Positions 25,812 through 33,931 of a DNA stretch of 64,000 nucleotides are shown one piece after another; position 1 is the first letter of the stretch; every line of letters starts with the position of its first letter. The position numbers and the translations under genes are program-made. Below the pieces are notes generated by a model. It was not told the origin of the DNA. It saw nothing but the letters and a program-made list of their open reading frames with translations, and did not search any database. Source of the stretch: Archangium violaceum Cb vi76 (lineage in GTDB: Bacteria > Myxococcota > Myxococcia > Myxococcales > Myxococcaceae); the NCBI RefSeq assembly GCF_000733295.1, contig NZ_JPMI01000322.1, forward strand, positions 1 through 64,000, read 5' to 3'.

Positions 25812-26693
25812 TCAGTCGAGGAAGCGGTGCTCCCAGCGGTGCATCTCCTCCTCGGAGAAATCCCTCCAGCGGTAGGGGGAGTGGTGGCGCCAGGGCTCGA
25901 GGACACGCGCCAGCTCGCGGTGGAGGGGGAGGAGGAGGCCCTGCTCGGTGTCACCAGCTTCGGGGCATGCGCCGAGCGTGACGACGACCCGGTCTGCTTG
26001 CATCTCCTGGACGGAGATGTCCGGAGAGGAGAGGCGGGAGCGCAGTCCGGCCGCGCCCCCCAGTTCCCCGAGTACCGGCTGGCCCAGGAAGGTCAGCCAG
26101 TGGGCACCGCGCACACGTGTGCCCAGCTCCTCGGAAGTCATACCGAGTTCAAGGGCATCCATCCCGGGGTAGCGCAAGGCCAACGCCTTGAAGTCCGGGG
26201 GAAGATACAGGAAGTGGAAGGCGAGCCCCGCGTGGCCGGAGTTGAAAGGCAGCTCGGTGCCCAGCTCCAGGGCGAGCTCGCGGACGCGCCCCGGGCCATG
26301 CTCATGGAGGTACTCCGTGGGAAGCCAGAAGGTGACCGCACTGAGGAGGTCCGGGTTGTTGCCGTCGAGCCTTCTGCCCCGGTATTCGACACTGTACCCG
26401 CTGACGGCATCGGGTCTTTCGTGCAGCTCGACGATGCCTCCACCCGATTCGCTCAACTTGTTCTGGATGAACTGCCATCCCCGGTGGTCCAACTCCTGCC
26501 AGTCGCCTTCCGGGTCCACGTACCATTCGAGCGTCCGCGGTCCTACCGCGCGGAGATAGGTCTCCAGGGCACGTCTGACGTCTTGGGCCACTTCCTGATG
26601 GGAGCGGCGCATGTAGAAACAGATGCTCAATCCCTCACGCAGCACGAGTGCGCCATGCTCCGCGTAGAGCCTTATTTCTGGGATCCTCTCCAT
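25812..26693 (-). CDS. orphan DUF3396 family immunity protein
   Basis: This 293-residue paralogue of the 9346-10257 protein shares LSICFYMRRSHQEVAQDV, TFWLPTEYLHEHG, GTRVRGAHWLTFLGQPVLG and LEPWRHHS in the same order, so it is a DUF3396 member. The ATG at 26693 follows GGAG; an upstream TTG is unlikely. No toxin gene lies beside it: the kinase gene ends three bases downstream, convergent, and a divergent immunity-like gene is on the other side. This looks like an orphan immunity gene kept to resist neighbours' toxins. The DNA is visibly less G+C-rich than the kinase gene, consistent with transfer. Confidence 0.8.
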   Translation of the reverse strand: MERIPEIRLYAEHGALVLREGLSICFYMRRSHQEVAQDVRRALETYLRAVGPRTLEWYVDPEGDWQELDHRGWQFIQNKLSESGGGIVELHERPDAVSGYSVEYRGRRLDGNNPDLLSAVTFWLPTEYLHEHGPGRVRELALELGTELPFNSGHAGLAFHFLYLPPDFKALALRYPGMDALELGMTSEELGTRVRGAHWLTFLGQPVLGELGGAAGLRSRLSSPDISVQEMQADRVVVTLGACPEAGDTEQGLLLPLHRELARVLEPWRHHSPYRWRDFSEEEMHRWEHRFLD

Positions 26694-26779
26694 CGGATGA
26701 TTCTCCAAATGGGGGCCACGAGGTCAGGGCCTGCTCTTCCCTTGAGGCCTGGGTGGACGTCATCTCGAAAGGAAGACAC

Positions 26780-27244
26780 GTGGGACTCGACTACAGCCTC
26801 AAGCTCGCGACGGACATGACGCGGGCGAATGCATTGGATCTGCTCGCCAAGTGTATTCCAGAGCTCCAGTGGAGCAAGGAGCATGGCTCCTTCTATGCTC
26901 CAGACATCATCATCACGGTACTGGAACTGAGCAGGGAGGGGGACTCCATCATCGAGGAGAACTTTGGCTTCAGGCCTGACCTGTCCGTGGGATTCCGCTA
27001 TCCCTCCAACCGGGATTACGAGACCTTCGTCAAGATGATGCTGCGGGGCGCCGTGCCACTGTTGGATCAGGGGCGTGACGGCGTCCTGCTCTTCAATGGG
27101 GAGATCATCGTCGTGCAGCGGACGGGGGGACGGCTCGTCTTCAACGCGGATTACCGCCTCTACCGTGATGAGCACTGGCTGAAGGCCAACGTCCCCGTGC
27201 CCTTCGAGCGCCGTTCCCTGCCCTCACCGCTGCTTCGTGGGTGA
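26780..27244 (+). CDS. SitI3-like immunity protein candidate
   Basis: This 154-residue protein starts at a GTG after AAAGGAAG, giving MGLDYSLKLATDMTRANALD. This resembles the N-terminus of SitI3-type proteins, immunity partners of Myxococcus swarm-inhibition lipoprotein toxins. A central FGFRPDLSVGFRYPSNRDY block and RLVFNADYRLYRDEHWL at the C-terminus complete it. No signal is seen, so it is cytosolic. No SitA-like toxin gene is adjacent; it is divergent from the orphan DUF3396 gene and followed by a decayed restriction-helicase fragment. The family call is by recollection of the N-terminal pattern and is moderate. Confidence 0.5.
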   Translation: MGLDYSLKLATDMTRANALDLLAKCIPELQWSKEHGSFYAPDIIITVLELSREGDSIIEENFGFRPDLSVGFRYPSNRDYETFVKMMLRGAVPLLDQGRDGVLLFNGEIIVVQRTGGRLVFNADYRLYRDEHWLKANVPVPFERRSLPSPLLRG

Positions 27245-27431
27245 GCCGGTCCGAATCCACCTCCCAACCGGTCTCGCGCAGCTGGGCGTCGATGAGGCGG
27301 CGGGTGGCGGCCTCGTCCAGCTCCAGCTTCTCTCCGGCCTGGTAGGAGGTGGCGGCCAGGAGCTCGAGGGCTTCGGCAGGCTGAGCGGCGGAGTGGGCCT
27401 GGATGGCGTCCAACTCCTCGGAGAGCCGCAG
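27234..27431 (-). pseudogene. relic of a type I restriction/DEAD-box helicase N-terminal region
   Basis: On the minus strand one frame encodes RLSEELDAIQAHSAAQPAEA, a short helical link, then GEKLELDEAATRRLIDAQLR and ETGWEVDSDRLTHE. This is the coiled coil plus EAATRRLIDAQLxxxGW start of the endonuclease region found in type I R subunits and related helicases. After LTHE the frame is lost and the expected continuation, an Arg-rich then EWPT-like stretch, is garbled. There is no start, no helicase motif and no partner genes, so it is a decayed fragment of about 66 codons between the SitI3-like gene and map. It overlaps the SitI3-like stop by a few bases. Confidence 0.5.
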
Positions 27432-27550
27432 TGCTGGAGCCGGGCAGGTCTCCGGCCGACCCGCCGCGGTGTGTCCTGGCTGGCGGACCCACGAGGCAGG
27501 CAGCCGAGAAGGCGTGCGCGGTGCGGCCCCAGCGGCTATAGGTCGAGGGT

Positions 27551-28549
27551 ATGAACGACGTTTCCACTGTGCGGGTCGCACCCGCTGTGTTGCCCAAACC
27601 GAACGACCCGTGCTGGTGCGGGAGTGGCAGCAAGTACAAGAAGTGCCACCGGGGCGCGGATACCGTGGAAGCGCGCAAGCGGGGGCCCGAGGCCCCCTCG
27701 CGGGGCATCCAGCCGGGCGTCGTCAGCCCCATGCGCACTGTCCCCCCCCACATCCCCCGTCCGGACTACGCCGTGTCGGGGCGGCCCGCTCGCATCTTCC
27801 CTCCCTCCGAGGTGAAGAGCCCGGAGGTCATCGCCCGCATGCGCCGCGCCTGCAAGGCCGCCGCCGAGGTGATGGCCGCCACGGCCGCCCACATCCGCCC
27901 GGGCATCACCACCGACGAGCTCGATGCCATCGCCCACGAGGAGTACGTGCGCCGCGGCGGCTACCCCAGCCCGCTCAACTACCACGGCTTCCCCAAGTCC
28001 ATCTGCACCTCGGTCAACGAGGTCATCTGCCACGGCATCCCCGACAACCGGGCGCTCGAGGACGGTGACATCGTCAACCTCGACATCACCATCTACCTGG
28101 ATGGCGTGCACGGCGACACCAATGCCACCTTCGCCGTGGGAACGATCGACTCGGAGAACGAGCGCCTCATCCGCGTCACGCGCGAGTGCCTCATGGCCGG
28201 CATCGAGGCGGTGAAGCCCGGCCTGCCCATCAACGTCATCGGCAAGGCGATTGAAGCGCATGCCACGAAGAACGGCATGGGCGTGGTGCGCGCCTACTGC
28301 GGCCACGGCATCGGCGAGCGCTTCCACACCGCGCTCCAGATTCCGCACCACTTCGATCCCCAGGCGAAGACGATCATGGAGCCGGGGATGACGTTCACCA
28401 TCGAGCCCATGATTACGCTCGGCCACTGGCAGCACCGGGTGTGGGACGATGGCTGGACGGCGGTGACGGCGGACGGCAAGCGCACCGCGCAGTTCGAGCA
28501 CACCCTGCTGGTGACGGACCAGGGGGCGGAAATCCTCACCGTGGCGTGA
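27551..28549 (+). CDS. map: type I methionine aminopeptidase with SEC-C zinc-binding N-terminus
   Basis: This 332-residue protein has an N-terminal SEC-C motif (PNDPCWCGSGSKYKKCH, residues 17-33; CxC...CH zinc site) and a type I MAP catalytic domain. Metal ligands are visible as Asp178 (VNLDIT), Asp189 (HGDT), His252 (GHGIG), Glu285 (TIEPM) and Glu316 (FEHT), with catalytic His161 (ICHGIP). It would remove initiator methionine from nascent proteins. The SEC-C module may bind ribosomes, as it does in SecA. The ATG follows GAGGGT at very short spacing. It is convergent with the EamA gene, overlapping by 14 bases. Confidence 0.93.
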   Translation: MNDVSTVRVAPAVLPKPNDPCWCGSGSKYKKCHRGADTVEARKRGPEAPSRGIQPGVVSPMRTVPPHIPRPDYAVSGRPARIFPPSEVKSPEVIARMRRACKAAAEVMAATAAHIRPGITTDELDAIAHEEYVRRGGYPSPLNYHGFPKSICTSVNEVICHGIPDNRALEDGDIVNLDITIYLDGVHGDTNATFAVGTIDSENERLIRVTRECLMAGIEAVKPGLPINVIGKAIEAHATKNGMGVVRAYCGHGIGERFHTALQIPHHFDPQAKTIMEPGMTFTIEPMITLGHWQHRVWDDGWTAVTADGKRTAQFEHTLLVTDQGAEILTVA

Positions 28550-29675
28550 CGCGCACGCGGCTGCGCACGCCCGTGAAGACGCACAGCAGCACCAGCACGG
28601 CCGCGCCCAGGGTGCCGTGTCCCAGCGGCTCGCCGAGCAGCAGCGCGCACCACCCCAGGGTGAGCAGCGGCTGGGCGAGCTGGAGCTGGCTGACGCGCGC
28701 CACGCCCCCGAGCGCCAGCCCCCGGTACCAGGCGAAGAAGCCGAGGAACATGCTCACCACCGAGACGTAGCCCATGCCAAGCCACGCGCGCGGACTGGCG
28801 GAGAGCATCTCGGGGCCCACGTGGAGCGCCACCACGGGCGCCAGGAAGGGCGCGGCGAGCACCAGGGCCCAGCAGATGACGCGCCAGCTCCCCAGCTCTC
28901 GCGAGAGGACCGCCCCCTCGGCGTAGCCCACCGCGGCCGCGGCCACGGCCAGCAGCATCAGCGCGTCCCCTCCGGTGGGGAGCCCCGCGCCCTGGGCCAG
29001 CGCGAACCCCAGCACGCAGCCGAGCCCCGCCAGCGCCGAGAGCCAGAAGCTCCACGAGGGACGCTCGCGCGCGCGGAAGACGGCGGCCACGGCGGTGGCG
29101 GCGGGCAACAGTCCCACCAGCACCGCGCTGTGCGAGGCGGGCATGTGGCGCAACGCCAGCGCTGACAGCAAGGGGAAGCCCACCACCACGCCCCCGGCCA
29201 CCCGGGCGAGGCCCCTCCAATGACGGCGCTCGGGAAGCCGCTCGCGGCGCACGGCCAGCAGCAGCCCCGCGAGCACCGCCGCCACCAGCGCCCGGCCCAG
29301 GCCCACCACCGTGCTGCCCAGCTCCGGCACGGCCACCCGGGTGGCGGGCAGCGTGAGGCTGAAGGCCACCACGCCGAGCGCGCCCAGCAGCAGCCCCTCC
29401 CGCGTGCGCGAGGACTCGGAGCGGGGCGTGGGCGCGAGGCACAGGCGCGCGGGGTCCAACGCCTGCACCACCACCCGGCCGCGTCCCTCCACCTGAAGCG
29501 CGTCCCCGGCCTTCAGCACGTGGTCCTCGCCATCTCCCTCCCGGGTGAGCCACACCGTCCCCTCGCGGCACGAGAGCGTCAGCCCTCCCATGCGGGGCAG
29601 GTACGTCCACAGCGCGCCCCGGGCGAGCGTCAGGCCCGCGGGCTCTCCACCGGCGACGAGCGGTCTCGAGGTCAT
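28536..29675 (-). CDS. DUF2917-EamA/DMT transporter fusion
   Basis: This 379-residue protein has an N-terminal DUF2917 domain (about 15-80; LSCREGTVWLTREGDGEDHV, then LKAGDALQVEGRGRVVVQAL), a small cupin-like domain usually found as a separate protein. The C-terminal part from about residue 92 has roughly ten membrane segments in two EamA halves (LLGALGVVAFSLTLPATRVA; GLARVAGGVVVGFPLLSALA; VVSMFLGFFAWYRGLALGGV), as in drug/metabolite exporters. It probably exports a small metabolite or amino acid. It is divergent from a MocR-type regulator, an arrangement typical for regulated EamA exporters. The stop overlaps map by 14 bases. Confidence 0.83.
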   Translation of the reverse strand: MTSRPLVAGGEPAGLTLARGALWTYLPRMGGLTLSCREGTVWLTREGDGEDHVLKAGDALQVEGRGRVVVQALDPARLCLAPTPRSESSRTREGLLLGALGVVAFSLTLPATRVAVPELGSTVVGLGRALVAAVLAGLLLAVRRERLPERRHWRGLARVAGGVVVGFPLLSALALRHMPASHSAVLVGLLPAATAVAAVFRARERPSWSFWLSALAGLGCVLGFALAQGAGLPTGGDALMLLAVAAAAVGYAEGAVLSRELGSWRVICWALVLAAPFLAPVVALHVGPEMLSASPRAWLGMGYVSVVSMFLGFFAWYRGLALGGVARVSQLQLAQPLLTLGWCALLLGEPLGHGTLGAAVLVLLCVFTGVRSRVRVTPR

Positions 29676-29749
29676 CTCTCCACCTCCTCTGGTGTGCTCA
29701 ACATGGGCCTTTCATGGCGAGCGGAACAGATTCAGCGGCGCGCGTTTGT

Positions 29750-29779
29750 TACCGGTACAGTTGCCAGGGGTTGAACTGT
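29750..29779 (+). promoter_or_regulatory. candidate operator between the EamA and MocR-type genes
   Basis: A perfect 8-bp palindrome TACCGGTA (29750-29757) is followed by the inverted pair ACAGTT (29757-29762) and AACTGT (29774-29779), separated by 11 bases. It lies in the 196-base divergent region between the transporter and the MocR-type regulator, where such regulators usually bind. No binding site consensus is known for this protein; the call is by position and symmetry. Confidence 0.4.
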
Positions 29780-29871
29780 GCTGGTCCTCGCGGGGGCCAG
29801 CTGTATCTGGGTTTGGAGGCGCCACCTCGTTAAGGGAGGCGGTGGCCCCGGTGTCTGGAGTGGAGGGCGCG

Positions 29872-31284
29872 ATGAAACTGTACGAGCAGGTGGCCGAGCG
29901 GCTCGGCGAGGCCATCTCCGTGGGCACGTTGCGGGCGGGAGACAGGTTGCCCTCGGTGCGCCAGCTCAGCGCGAGCGAGCGGGTGAGCGTGTCCACGGTG
30001 CTGCAGGCGTATGTGCACCTGGAGTCGCTGGGGCTCATCGAGACGCGGCCCCAGTCCGGACACTACGTGCGCCGGCGCCAGCGTCCCCTGCTCGCCGAGC
30101 CCCAGGTGTCCCAGCCGGCGGCCTCGGCCTCGCCGGTGAGCGTGAGCGCGCTGGTGTCCCGGGTGTACCGCGCGGCGGGTGACTCGCGTGTCGTCCCCCT
30201 GGGAGCGGCGTTTCCCTCTCCGGAGCTGCTGCCCGCCCGGCGCCTCAACCGCGAACTGGCCCTGCTGGCCCGCGAGGCCGGGGAGATGGCCATCGAGTAC
30301 GACATGCCTCCGGGGTGCCTGGTGACGCGGCAGCAGGTGGCGCGCCGCTCGTTGGATTGGGGCTGCCCGCTCGCGCCGGAGGACTTCGTCATCACCTGTG
30401 GCGCCTCGGAGGCGGTGTACCTGAGCCTGTCCGCGGTGGCGCGTCCCGGCGACATCGTGGCCATCGAGTCCCCCGCCTACTACGGGACGCTGCAAGCCAT
30501 TGAGGCACGGGGGCTGCGCGCGCTGGAGATTCCGAGCCATCCCCGCCATGGCATGGAGTTGGACGCGCTGGAGGCGGCGCTGGCGAAGCGCAAGGTGGCC
30601 GCGGTGCTGGTGGTGCCCAGCTTCAGCAACCCGCTGGGCAGCTGCATGCCCGAGGAGAACCGTCAGCGGCTGGTGCGGATGCTCGCCGAGCGCGGCATTC
30701 CCCTCATCGAGGACGACATCTACGGGGACCTGCACTTCGGCCCCGAGCGGCCGAGGCCCGCGAAGGCGCATGACACCGAGGGCCTGGTGCTGCTGTGCGG
30801 CTCCTTCTCCAAGACGCTGGCGCCGGGCTACCGGGTGGGCTGGGTGGCGCCGGGGCGTTTCCGGGAGAAGGTGGAGCTGCTCAAGTTCGCGCAGACGGTG
30901 GGCATGCCCACGCTGCCCCAGCTCGCCATCGCCGCCTTCCTGCGCAGCGGGGGCTATGACAAACACCTGCGCGCGTTGCGCCGGCAGCTCGCGTCCCAGG
31001 TGCAGCGGATGGTGGAGGCCGTGGCGGAGCACTTCCCGGAGGGCACGCGGGTGACGCGGCCCGAGGGCGGTTCGCTCGTCTGGGTGGAGTTGCCGCGCGA
31101 GGTGGACGCGCTGGTGCTGCACGCGCGGGCGCTGGACGCGGGCATCAGCATCGCGCCCGGTCCCATCTTCTCGGCGCAGAAGCGCTATGGGAACTTCATC
31201 CGCCTGAGCTGTGGCTTCCCCTGGTCACCGCGGCTCGAGGGCGCGATGGCCACCCTGGGCAGCCTCGCGCGCAGCCTCGCCTGA
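29872..31284 (+). CDS. MocR-type transcriptional regulator with aminotransferase-like domain
   Basis: This 470-residue protein has a GntR-type winged helix at residues 1-75 (LYEQVAERLGEAISVGTLRA, then GDRLPSVRQLSA, VSVSTVLQAYVHLESLGLIE) and a fold-type I aminotransferase domain with ITCGASEAVYLSLSAVA, IEDDIYGDLHFG, and the PLP lysine in CGSFSKTLAPGYRVGW. MocR proteins use PLP to sense amines or amino acids and mostly act as regulators, not enzymes. The ATG is preceded by GGAGGGCGC. It is divergent from the EamA fusion, its likely target, across a candidate operator. The 3' end overlaps the convergent MBL gene by 60 bases. Confidence 0.9.
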   Translation: MKLYEQVAERLGEAISVGTLRAGDRLPSVRQLSASERVSVSTVLQAYVHLESLGLIETRPQSGHYVRRRQRPLLAEPQVSQPAASASPVSVSALVSRVYRAAGDSRVVPLGAAFPSPELLPARRLNRELALLAREAGEMAIEYDMPPGCLVTRQQVARRSLDWGCPLAPEDFVITCGASEAVYLSLSAVARPGDIVAIESPAYYGTLQAIEARGLRALEIPSHPRHGMELDALEAALAKRKVAAVLVVPSFSNPLGSCMPEENRQRLVRMLAERGIPLIEDDIYGDLHFGPERPRPAKAHDTEGLVLLCGSFSKTLAPGYRVGWVAPGRFREKVELLKFAQTVGMPTLPQLAIAAFLRSGGYDKHLRALRRQLASQVQRMVEAVAEHFPEGTRVTRPEGGSLVWVELPREVDALVLHARALDAGISIAPGPIFSAQKRYGNFIRLSCGFPWSPRLEGAMATLGSLARSLA

Positions 31285-32334
31285 GCGCACGGAGCGCCAC
31301 CACGGCTCCACGGTTTCCACCCGGGACGGCTCCACCGGCACGCCTGCCTTCGGCATCACCAGGTGCACCCGCTGCTCCTGTCCCAGCCGCACGAGCGTCT
31401 CCGCCGGATCATCCCACGCGTGGATGGCGAGGTTGAACGTGCCCCAGTGCACCGGGAGGAACGCGCCGCCGCCGAGCAGCTCCAGCGCCTTCAGTGCGTT
31501 CTCCGGGCCGAGGTGGATGTCGCCCCACGCCGGGTGGTACGCGCCCACCTCCAGCATGACGAGGTCGAACGGCCCGAGCCGCTGGCGGATCTCCGCGTAC
31601 TCCGGCGTGAGCCCCGTGTCGCCGCTGAAGAAGACCTTGTGCTTCGGGCCCTCGATGACGAACGACGACCAGAGCGTGCGGTTGCGATCTCCCAGGCCCC
31701 GGCCGGAGAAGTGTTGCGAGGGCGCGGCGGTGATGCGCAGCTCGCCGCGGGGGAGCGTGGCGGACTCCCACCAATCCAGCTCGGTGATGCGCTCGGGTGG
31801 AATGCCCCACGCCTCCAGGTGCGAGCCCACGCCCAGCGACGTGTAGAAGGGCACGTCCGTGCGCGCCAGCTCGAGGATGGTGGGATGGTCGAGGTGATCG
31901 TAGTGGTCGTGCGAGACGATGACCGCGTCCAGCGGGGGCAGCTGCGAGAGCGTCACCGGGACGGGGTGGAAGCGCTTGGGCCCCGCGAAGGCCCAGGGCG
32001 ACACGCGCTCGCCCCAGACGGGGTCGGTGAGCACGCGCAGGCCGTCCACCTCGAGCAGCACCGTCGAGTGGCCGAGCCAGGTGGCGCGCAGCCCCGTGTC
32101 CACCGGCCGGGCCCACGTGGCGAGCGGGCTCTCCAGGGGCAGGGGTCCGGGGGGCGTGCGTTGATTGCCGCCGAAGAAGAACTCGCCCATCGTCGAGAAC
32201 GCGCTGCCCGGCTTGAGCCCGGGGCCTACTCCGGCGGTGTTCTTGAAGAACCCGTCGAGAAAACGGGGCGAGGAGCGCATGCGCTCGAGACGGAGGCCGT
32301 GGGCCTTCCCACCGAAGACGGAACCCTTGGGCAT
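31225..32334 (-). CDS. MBL-fold metallohydrolase, NAPE-PLD/UlaG-like
   Basis: This 369-residue protein has the zinc-binding HxHxDH at residues 142-147 (SHDHYDHLDHPT), the start ATWLGHSTVLLEVDGLRVLT and late metal ligands in FFSGDTGLTPEY and PVHWGTFNL. These fit the N-acyl-phosphatidylethanolamine phospholipase D-like group of the metallo-beta-lactamase fold, which also includes sugar lactonases. The N-terminal 85 residues include the GFFKNTAGVGPG segment. No signal is seen, so it is cytosolic or membrane-associated. It overlaps the MocR gene convergently. The substrate is not decidable. Confidence 0.85.
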   Translation of the reverse strand: MPKGSVFGGKAHGLRLERMRSSPRFLDGFFKNTAGVGPGLKPGSAFSTMGEFFFGGNQRTPPGPLPLESPLATWARPVDTGLRATWLGHSTVLLEVDGLRVLTDPVWGERVSPWAFAGPKRFHPVPVTLSQLPPLDAVIVSHDHYDHLDHPTILELARTDVPFYTSLGVGSHLEAWGIPPERITELDWWESATLPRGELRITAAPSQHFSGRGLGDRNRTLWSSFVIEGPKHKVFFSGDTGLTPEYAEIRQRLGPFDLVMLEVGAYHPAWGDIHLGPENALKALELLGGGAFLPVHWGTFNLAIHAWDDPAETLVRLGQEQRVHLVMPKAGVPVEPSRVETVEPWWRSVRSGEAAREAAQGGHRALEPR

Positions 32335-32426
32335 GTGGCGGGTTTAACGCGGGGCCCGCCCGTGTGCCATCCCTCCTCACGGTGCCGGAGGAGGCGGGCA
32401 GGTGCTTCCCAGGTGGGCGGCCCGGG

Positions 32427-32885
32427 TCACCGCAGACGGACCTCGAGGTGCTCCACATCGGCATTGGGCCTTCCCTGGAAGGCGTCCAGCAGGCGTCCCT
32501 CCACGGAATCCCGTTCCCAGACCGCCGCCCGCTCGAGACCCACACATTCCTGGGGCTCGGCGGCTCGTTCATGCCCTGCCGTGTCGAAGATGGTGCAGCG
32601 GCGGAAGTCCCCCCTGTCCTGCATGAACTGGACGACGGGCTCGGTCAGGGGCTCTTCGAGTGCCCTGCGCCCCAGGACTTCCCACGCCTCCAGGGCCAGA
32701 TGGCGGACAGCGATCCTGAAGAGGATGGGGCGCGATGCGATCCGGTCCAGATCGGAGTCCGGAGCCGTGGTCCTGTAGTCATAGAAGGCCGCATACGGGG
32801 ACTCGAGCAGCCTCGCATAGCCGAAAGAGCCATCGGAGAGGGGAATCCTGAGGAAGGTTCCGGTCGTGGGCTTCCGCCTGCGCAT
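32427..32885 (-). CDS. Imm26-family immunity protein
   Basis: This 152-residue cytosolic protein starts MRRRKPTTGTFLRIPLSDGS, then FGYARLLESPYAAFYD. The RRKPxxGxxxxIPLxDG(x)xGYxRxL start is the Imm26 family pattern (also called phosphotriesterase HocA-like immunity). Its ATG lies three bases after the stop of the SitA-like toxin gene, so the two form a toxin-immunity unit. It would bind and neutralise the toxin's nuclease domain in the cytoplasm. Confidence 0.72.
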   Translation of the reverse strand: MRRRKPTTGTFLRIPLSDGSFGYARLLESPYAAFYDYRTTAPDSDLDRIASRPILFRIAVRHLALEAWEVLGRRALEEPLTEPVVQFMQDRGDFRRCTIFDTAGHERAAEPQECVGLERAAVWERDSVEGRLLDAFQGRPNADVEHLEVRLR

Positions 32886-32888
32886 CGC

Positions 32889-33869
32889 TCAATCTCCCGT
32901 GTAGGGATGGAGTGGTCCCCACTTCTTGGAGGCGGCGTCGTGGAACAGCCTGCCCAGCGGGTTGTCTTTCGCCACGCCGCGCTGGGCGTTCTCGGTTCGA
33001 TAGGGCTCTCGGGTGTCGGACCAGGCTCCCCCAAGGGAATCCATCAGTTGCTGCTCCCTTCCACGAATCCGCCAATAGGCCACGTCGCTATACCTGTTCG
33101 CGTAGTTGACCGAGGTTCCGACGTCGAACTCATCCAACACGGCTGGCCGGAAGCCGGAGCCTTTGGGTTCATCGTTTTCGTCGAGGTGATGGTTCGAATC
33201 TCGTGCGTCGACGGCCGCCACGGCCTGCGGGCGAAGAGGCTTGTTCAGGTCGATGACCATGCTGGTGCGTCCTGCATAGTAGCGGCCGGTTCGGGAATTG
33301 AGCTTCGTGTAGGTCGCATAGACGCGTCCCCGGTTTGGCTCCTTCCTGTCTTCATGGGCGTGTGGGCTCCGTTCTGGGACGGGAGACGCATGGGGCTCGG
33401 ATACCGGTTTCGTTTCAGGCGGGGACCTGGATGCTTCGGGGGCCTGCGTGGCCTTGGGGGCGTAGCAGCCCTGGACCCAGCCTTGAAGGTCGCCGAAGTG
33501 CGTGCCGTAGAAGGTATCCGCGATATCGATGGGAGTCTGCGTCCCGCTCAAGGCCGCTTTGACGGTCAAGCAGACCAGGACGACGCTCCCGCCCGCTGCC
33601 ATCACGGCGCCGCCCGCCACGAGGGCTTTCCCCAGGACTGGAACGGTGCCTGCTTCCGCGACGGTCGTGGCGCCGGGTGGCGCCCATCGGAGCACTGCAC
33701 TCGGAAGTCCCAGCCCCACGCTCTCGCCGGACACGCCATGGGCAGGAGTGTTCCCCTGACTCCCAGAGTAACGGAACGTATGCGGGCCAGCGCTGGGGCG
33801 CAGGCTCCATGTTGGGCCCCCACACCCCACGAGCAACAGCAAGAGCAGCAGAGCCACCGCGCGTGGCAT
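32889..33869 (-). CDS. SitA-like lipoprotein toxin with GIY-YIG-like C-terminal domain
   Basis: This 326-residue protein has a lipoprotein signal (LLLLLLLVGCGG, Cys16), an exported N-terminal region with a hydrophobic segment near 78-105, a conserved-looking IDIADTFYGTHFGDLQGW block (114-131), and a Pro/His-rich linker. The C-terminal toxin domain (about 182-326) starts VYATYTKL and continues with YYAGRTS, a variant of the GIY-YIG nuclease core, and has a later Glu in REQQLMDSLGG. SitA proteins are delivered between Myxococcus cells by outer membrane exchange. The ATG follows AGGAG, and an Imm26 gene starts three bases after the stop. Nuclease activity is inferred. Confidence 0.72.
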   Translation of the reverse strand: MPRAVALLLLLLLVGCGGPTWSLRPSAGPHTFRYSGSQGNTPAHGVSGESVGLGLPSAVLRWAPPGATTVAEAGTVPVLGKALVAGGAVMAAGGSVVLVCLTVKAALSGTQTPIDIADTFYGTHFGDLQGWVQGCYAPKATQAPEASRSPPETKPVSEPHASPVPERSPHAHEDRKEPNRGRVYATYTKLNSRTGRYYAGRTSMVIDLNKPLRPQAVAAVDARDSNHHLDENDEPKGSGFRPAVLDEFDVGTSVNYANRYSDVAYWRIRGREQQLMDSLGGAWSDTREPYRTENAQRGVAKDNPLGRLFHDAASKKWGPLHPYTGD

Positions 33870-33931
33870 GGATGGCTCCTGGAACCGGGTGCTCGATCGC
33901 GGGAACACCCGGCGGATATGACGTCCGCCTC

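Noticed and set aside
27237-27554. Plus-strand gene in the gap before map
   Set aside because: It is antisense to the restriction-helicase relic and has no family or start signal.
33191-33200. GGTTCGAATC resembling a tRNA T-arm
   Set aside because: It is inside the SitA-like toxin gene and no cloverleaf can be drawn.
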